Positions 5,354-8,183 of a stretch of 8,183 nt of DNA are shown in pieces. The position numbers and the translations under genes were made by a program. Below the pieces are notes generated by a model. That model was not told where the DNA came from and did not search any database. It saw only the letters and a program-made list of their open reading frames with translations. Origin of the DNA: Thermoleophilia bacterium (GTDB taxonomy: Bacteria > Actinomycetota > Thermoleophilia > Gaiellales > Gaiellaceae); assembly GCA_025935275.1 (NCBI GenBank), contig JAICVP010000083.1, forward strand, positions 1 through 8,183, read 5' to 3'. The first letter of the stretch is position 1. Each line of letters opens with the position of its first letter.

Positions 5354-6994
5354 TTAGCCGAAGGTAAACGCGTAGGCCTCGACGCCCGGCGAAAACGAGA
5401 GGTCGAGGGTGTGGTCGGCGGCGGGCCCCGGAAGCGCGGCGAGCGTGTAGAGGCGATCGCCCGTCACCGTCACCGTTTTCACCGGCTTGCCGTCGACGGA
5501 GACTCGCACCGAGCCGTCCGCACCGCCCTTTCCGAGGACGAGATAGACGTCGCGAGCGTGGTAGGAAAGGCGGAGCCGGGCGTCCTCCCCCGCCACGATG
5601 CGCTCGCCCCCCACGAGCCAGCGGCCGCCGTAGGCGACCGAACTCTGCGGAACGACCTTCGGGATCTCGTAGGTGGCCTCGCGCCCCTCGACCACCGGCG
5701 AGCCCACCAGGCTCGAGAGCCGGTCCGTCCCCAGATAGGTCTCCGGCGTCAAGGCCTCTCTGGGTGTCCGGTCCGAGATCGATCCGGACACCGGCTCGGG
5801 CAGGTCCTGCTCCGCGAGGAGCGTGCGGATGACCTTCTCCGTCTCTCCGTAGTCGCCCTCGCCGAAATGCGCGTAGCGGACGTGGCCCTGCCGGTCGACG
5901 TAGTACTCCGCCGGCCAGTAGCGGTTGCCCCAGGCGGTCCAGGTGCCGTAATCGGAGTCCAGCGCGACGGGGTAGTCGATCCCGAAGGAGCGGACGGCCT
6001 TCTCCACGTTTTCGGGCACGTGCTCGAATGCGAACTCCGGGGTGTGCACGCCCACGACGACGAGGCCCGCGTCCCGGTAGGTCTCGGACCAACGCTTCAC
6101 GTAGGGCAGCGTGCGGATGCAGTTGACGCAGGAATACGTCCAGAAGTCGATCAGGACGACCTTGCCGCGGAGCGACGCGAGGGTGAGCGGCTTGGAGTTG
6201 AGCCATTGCCCGATCCCGCGGAAATCGGGAGCCTGCCCGTAGTCCTGCAGCTTGCTGCCCTGGAAATGGCTCTCGCCCGCCAGGAGGGAGTCGATGCGAT
6301 CCTGGGTGGCTGCGCTCTCCTCCAGACCCTGCAGCGCCTTCGTGTAGCCGGGCACGTGGGAGGCGAGCTTCACGTCGAGGCCGAGAGCCATGACGATCGC
6401 CACCGCCACGACCACGCCGCCGAGCGCGCGGCGGATCAGCGGCGCCCGGGAGCGCAGAGCAGCCAGGTTCATCCCCCGCTGCGCCGCGACGGCGAAGAGC
6501 AACAGAACGAGTCCCGCCCCGAGCGCGTACGACAGCGTCACGAGCACGCCCTCGGCCGAGAAGCGCTCCGTCGCCGCCAGCACGGCGACCGCCGCGATCA
6601 CCGGCCCGGCACAGGGCGTGAAAAGGAGCCCGAGGCTGACGCCCAGCAGGAACCCGCCCCCCAGGCCGCCAGGGTTGCGCCGCCCGAGCGCCTGGAATGG
6701 CCGCTCGACGAGCGCGCCGAGCCTCGGCCAGAGGAGCGAGAGACCCACCAGGAGGACGACTCCGATGGCGATGTTGCGAAGGAGGTCGTCGGGGAGCCCG
6801 AGCGCCGAGAGGAGCGCCGTCGCCACGAGCGTGAACAGCGTGAAGCTCCACACGAGCCCCGCGACGATCGCGTAGGGCCGCCGCCTGTCGCCCGTAGCTC
6901 CGCCGGCGAAGACGATCGGCAGAACCGGCAGGACACAGGGAGAGATCGCCGTGACGATGCCAGCCACAAACGCGACGCCGATGAGCAGGCCCAC
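5354..6994 (-). CDS. dipZ: DipZ-type CcdA-thioredoxin fusion protein
   Basis: DipZ proteins carry electrons from cytoplasmic thioredoxin through the membrane to extracytoplasmic thiols. The 546-residue product has the expected three parts. A CcdA/DsbD-like membrane domain (1 to about 210) has six hydrophobic segments and the two transmembrane cysteines Cys20 in ISPCVLPVLP and Cys128 in FTPCAGP. A TlpA/AhpC-like thioredoxin domain (about 250-395) has the active site WTYSCVNC (285-292, Cys289 and Cys292) and a proline at 361 in YWPAEYYVD. A C-terminal beta-rich domain (about 400-546) is typical of this family and may bind a ligand or support the thioredoxin. The start is GTG at 6994, immediately before the first helix, with a -10-like element six bases upstream. 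It heads a run with the two-cysteine and 55-residue membrane proteins and diverges from the molybdenum enzyme gene. It could serve cytochrome c maturation, general disulfide repair or both. Confidence 0.95.
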   Translation of the reverse strand: MGLLIGVAFVAGIVTAISPCVLPVLPIVFAGGATGDRRRPYAIVAGLVWSFTLFTLVATALLSALGLPDDLLRNIAIGVVLLVGLSLLWPRLGALVERPFQALGRRNPGGLGGGFLLGVSLGLLFTPCAGPVIAAVAVLAATERFSAEGVLVTLSYALGAGLVLLLFAVAAQRGMNLAALRSRAPLIRRALGGVVVAVAIVMALGLDVKLASHVPGYTKALQGLEESAATQDRIDSLLAGESHFQGSKLQDYGQAPDFRGIGQWLNSKPLTLASLRGKVVLIDFWTYSCVNCIRTLPYVKRWSETYRDAGLVVVGVHTPEFAFEHVPENVEKAVRSFGIDYPVALDSDYGTWTAWGNRYWPAEYYVDRQGHVRYAHFGEGDYGETEKVIRTLLAEQDLPEPVSGSISDRTPREALTPETYLGTDRLSSLVGSPVVEGREATYEIPKVVPQSSVAYGGRWLVGGERIVAGEDARLRLSYHARDVYLVLGKGGADGSVRVSVDGKPVKTVTVTGDRLYTLAALPGPAADHTLDLSFSPGVEAYAFTFG

Positions 6995-7006
6995 GGGGTG
7001 ATAATG
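6995..7006 (-). promoter_or_regulatory. Predicted leaderless promoter of the dipZ operon
   Basis: On the minus strand CATTAT (7006 to 7001) is followed by six bases and the dipZ GTG. It keeps the conserved A at position 2 and T at position 6 but has C at position 1, so it is weaker than TANNNT. It overlaps the opposite-strand element by five bases. Confidence 0.35.
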
Positions 7007-7011
7007 CCCGC
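7000..7011 (+). promoter_or_regulatory. Predicted leaderless promoter of the molybdenum enzyme gene
   Basis: GATAAT (7000-7005) matches five of six bases of TATAAT and is followed by exactly six bases and the GTG at 7012. No ribosome binding site exists in the gap. Any -35 would lie inside dipZ. Confidence 0.5.
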
Positions 7012-7617
7012 GTGAGCTTCGTATCGCGTGGCTTCCAGGGCCGCAGACGGGAGGAGGGGGACTCCGGCCGCGTCCCGCCGGGCCAGTATCTGGTCGAGGA
7101 CTTCCCCGTGCTCTCGGCCGGGCCGACGCCGCACACGCCGCTCGAGGAGTGGTCCTTCACGATCACCGGTGAGGTTTCCGAGCCGAAGACGTGGACCTGG
7201 GAGGAGTTCCACGGGCTTCCGAGCGAGACGATCACGAAGGACATTCACTGCGTCACGAAGTGGTCGAAGCTCGACACGGTCTGGGAAGGCGTCTCCGTCG
7301 ACACCCTGCTCGAGGAGGTCGACCACGACGCGGCGTACGTGGTCGCGTTCTGCGACGGCGGCTACACGACGAACCTGCCGCTCGAGGACGTGAGCGACGG
7401 CAAGGCCTGGATCGCGTTCGGCTACGACGGCGAGCCGCTCGACCCGGAGCACGGCGGACCCGCCCGCCTGCTTGTCCCGCACCTCTACTTCTGGAAGAGC
7501 GCGAAGTGGGTCCGGGGCCTCGCCCTGGCGGAGCAGGACGAGCCGGGATTCTGGGAGGCGCTGGGGTATCACATGTACGGAGACCCGTGGCGGGAGCAGC
7601 GGTACTGGGGCGACTGA
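7012..7617 (+). CDS. Sulfite oxidase-like molybdopterin oxidoreductase, cytoplasmic
   Basis: This is a compact 201-residue enzyme of the sulfite oxidase fold (MsrP/YedY-like), in which a cysteine ligates molybdenum bound to molybdopterin. Visible features are WSFTITGEVSEP (47-58), the Mo-binding region DIHCVTKWSKLDTVWEGV (77-94) with Cys80 as likely ligand, VAFCDGGYTTNLPL (111-124), HGGPARLLVPHLYFWKSAKW (148-167) and the YWGD end. The N-terminus has an Arg-rich start but no hydrophobic segment, so no Tat export is expected, unlike YedY. Family members act on sulfite, methionine sulfoxide or other S- or N-oxides; the substrate here is unknown. The GTG at 7012 is backed by a -10-like element six bases upstream and gives the RGFQGRRR start typical of this subfamily as I know it. 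The following reductase gene overlaps it by 31 bases, suggesting an electron donor or acceptor partner. Confidence 0.93.
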   Translation: MSFVSRGFQGRRREEGDSGRVPPGQYLVEDFPVLSAGPTPHTPLEEWSFTITGEVSEPKTWTWEEFHGLPSETITKDIHCVTKWSKLDTVWEGVSVDTLLEEVDHDAAYVVAFCDGGYTTNLPLEDVSDGKAWIAFGYDGEPLDPEHGGPARLLVPHLYFWKSAKWVRGLALAEQDEPGFWEALGYHMYGDPWREQRYWGD

Positions 7618-8183
7618 CCTGGCAGCTCTGCGAAGTCGCGGAGCTCGTCGCGGAGACGCCGGAGGTGAGGACGATCGTCCTGGACGCGCCCGACTGGCCA
7701 GGGCACCTCGCCGGCCAGCACGTCGACGTTCGGCTGACCGCCGAGGACGGGTACCGGGCCCAGCGCAGCTACTCGATCGCCTCCGCGCCCGAGCAGGGTC
7801 GCCTCGCGCTCACGATTGAGCGGCTCGCGGACGGCGAGGTCTCCCCGTATCTCACCGATGTGCTCGTGGTGGGAGACAAGCTCGAGCTCCGCGGGCCGAT
7901 CGGCGGATACTTCGTCTGGGACGCGGGTGAGGGCGGGCCGGCGCTGCTCGTGGGGGGAGGCTCCGGGGTCGTGCCGCTCATGGCGATGATCCGGCATCGG
8001 GCCGCCGTCGAAAGCGACACGCCGATGCGGCTTCTCTACTCCGCCAAGCGGCTGGACGACCTCATCTACCGCGACGAGCTCGAGGAGCTCGCCGCCCGCG
8101 GCGACGGCTTCGAGGTCTTCTTCACGCTCACACGCGAGCAGCCGGAAGGCTGGCGGGGCTTCGGCGGTCGGGTCGACGGCGAG
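7587..8183 (+). CDS. Ferredoxin reductase-type FAD/NAD(P)-binding oxidoreductase, 3' end cut
   Basis: This is a flavoprotein of the ferredoxin-NADP reductase superfamily that moves electrons between NAD(P)H and a partner. The 199 codons seen contain the FAD-binding RSYS motif (60-63), preceded by an AGQHVDVRL strand (42-50), the GPIGGYF stretch (103-109), and the nicotinamide site VGGGSGVVPLMAMI (122-135). No iron-sulfur cysteine motif appears in the visible part, and the C-terminus lies beyond the window. The start is the GTG at 7587, 31 bases inside the previous gene, giving MAGAAVLGRLTWQL; GGAG lies four bases upstream. A GTG or ATG after the overlap would remove the first strand, so the overlap is preferred. 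The arrangement suggests it pairs with the molybdenum enzyme, replacing the membrane heme protein MsrQ used by YedY. That pairing is inference from context. Confidence 0.92.
   Translation, partial: MAGAAVLGRLTWQLCEVAELVAETPEVRTIVLDAPDWPGHLAGQHVDVRLTAEDGYRAQRSYSIASAPEQGRLALTIERLADGEVSPYLTDVLVVGDKLELRGPIGGYFVWDAGEGGPALLVGGGSGVVPLMAMIRHRAAVESDTPMRLLYSAKRLDDLIYRDELEELAARGDGFEVFFTLTREQPEGWRGFGGRVDGE

Noticed and set aside
5411..7015. A 534-codon plus-strand frame opposite dipZ
   Set aside because: It mirrors the DipZ coding frame and has an Arg/Asp/Glu-rich composition with no fold signature.
4749..7244. An 831-codon open frame on the minus strand across dipZ and the two-cysteine protein
   Set aside because: It is a shifted frame of the true genes. 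Its product is Arg-, Gly- and Ala-rich with no domain, while the accepted frames give DipZ motifs and a signal anchor. Long empty frames are expected at this GC content.
1..8183. CRISPR array, tRNA, rRNA, insertion sequence or prophage
   Set aside because: No spaced direct repeats, no cloverleaf-like sequences, no transposase motifs and no phage genes were seen on either strand.

Overview
The window is about two thirds G+C. It is packed with short-gapped genes on both strands, almost all of whose recognisable families are common in high-GC Actinomycetota. The gene set, the frequent GTG starts and the apparently leaderless promoters suggest a deep-branching actinobacterium such as a member of Thermoleophilia (Gaiella- or Solirubrobacter-like). 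That placement is inference from gene style, not from a marker gene.

Layout. On the minus strand, bases 1-1839 carry the end-truncated heme lyase gene ccmF preceded by ccmE, joined by a one-base TGATG overlap. The CcmE is the cysteine (CxxxY) variant. Next comes a minus-strand 81-residue orphan protein (1875-2120), whose promoter overlaps that of a divergent plus-strand run: an endonuclease IV-fold TIM-barrel protein (2152-2985), a DUF2269-like membrane protein (2995-3573) and a 79-residue two-helix membrane protein (3594-3833). This run meets a minus-strand bolA-monothiol glutaredoxin pair (4449 down to 3830) tail to tail; the two TAG stops lie in one CTAG. Further right on the minus strand is an apparent operon reading 6994 to 4481: a DipZ-type CcdA-thioredoxin fusion, a membrane-anchored extracytoplasmic protein with two cysteines, and a 55-residue membrane protein. 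Diverging from it across only 17 bases is a plus-strand pair: a cytoplasmic sulfite-oxidase-fold molybdenum enzyme and a ferredoxin-reductase-type flavoprotein that runs off the window.

How the genes may work together. Much of the window concerns thiol redox, heme and iron-sulfur handling. CcmE and CcmF deliver and attach heme to c-type cytochromes; DipZ moves reducing power across the membrane and could keep apocytochrome or other exported thiols reduced; glutaredoxin and BolA are known partners in iron-sulfur and iron homeostasis; and the molybdenum enzyme with its flavin reductase forms a second redox pair. These links come from family knowledge and proximity, not from direct evidence in the sequence.

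The most striking non-coding pattern is a repeated promoter layout. Six transcription-unit heads or candidate heads have a -10-like hexamer ending exactly six bases before a GTG start, and a seventh has seven bases before an ATG. Several downstream genes instead have a Shine-Dalgarno sequence or a stop/start overlap. No RNA gene, CRISPR array, insertion sequence or convincing intrinsic terminator was seen, and no gene-free stretch reaches 300 bases.
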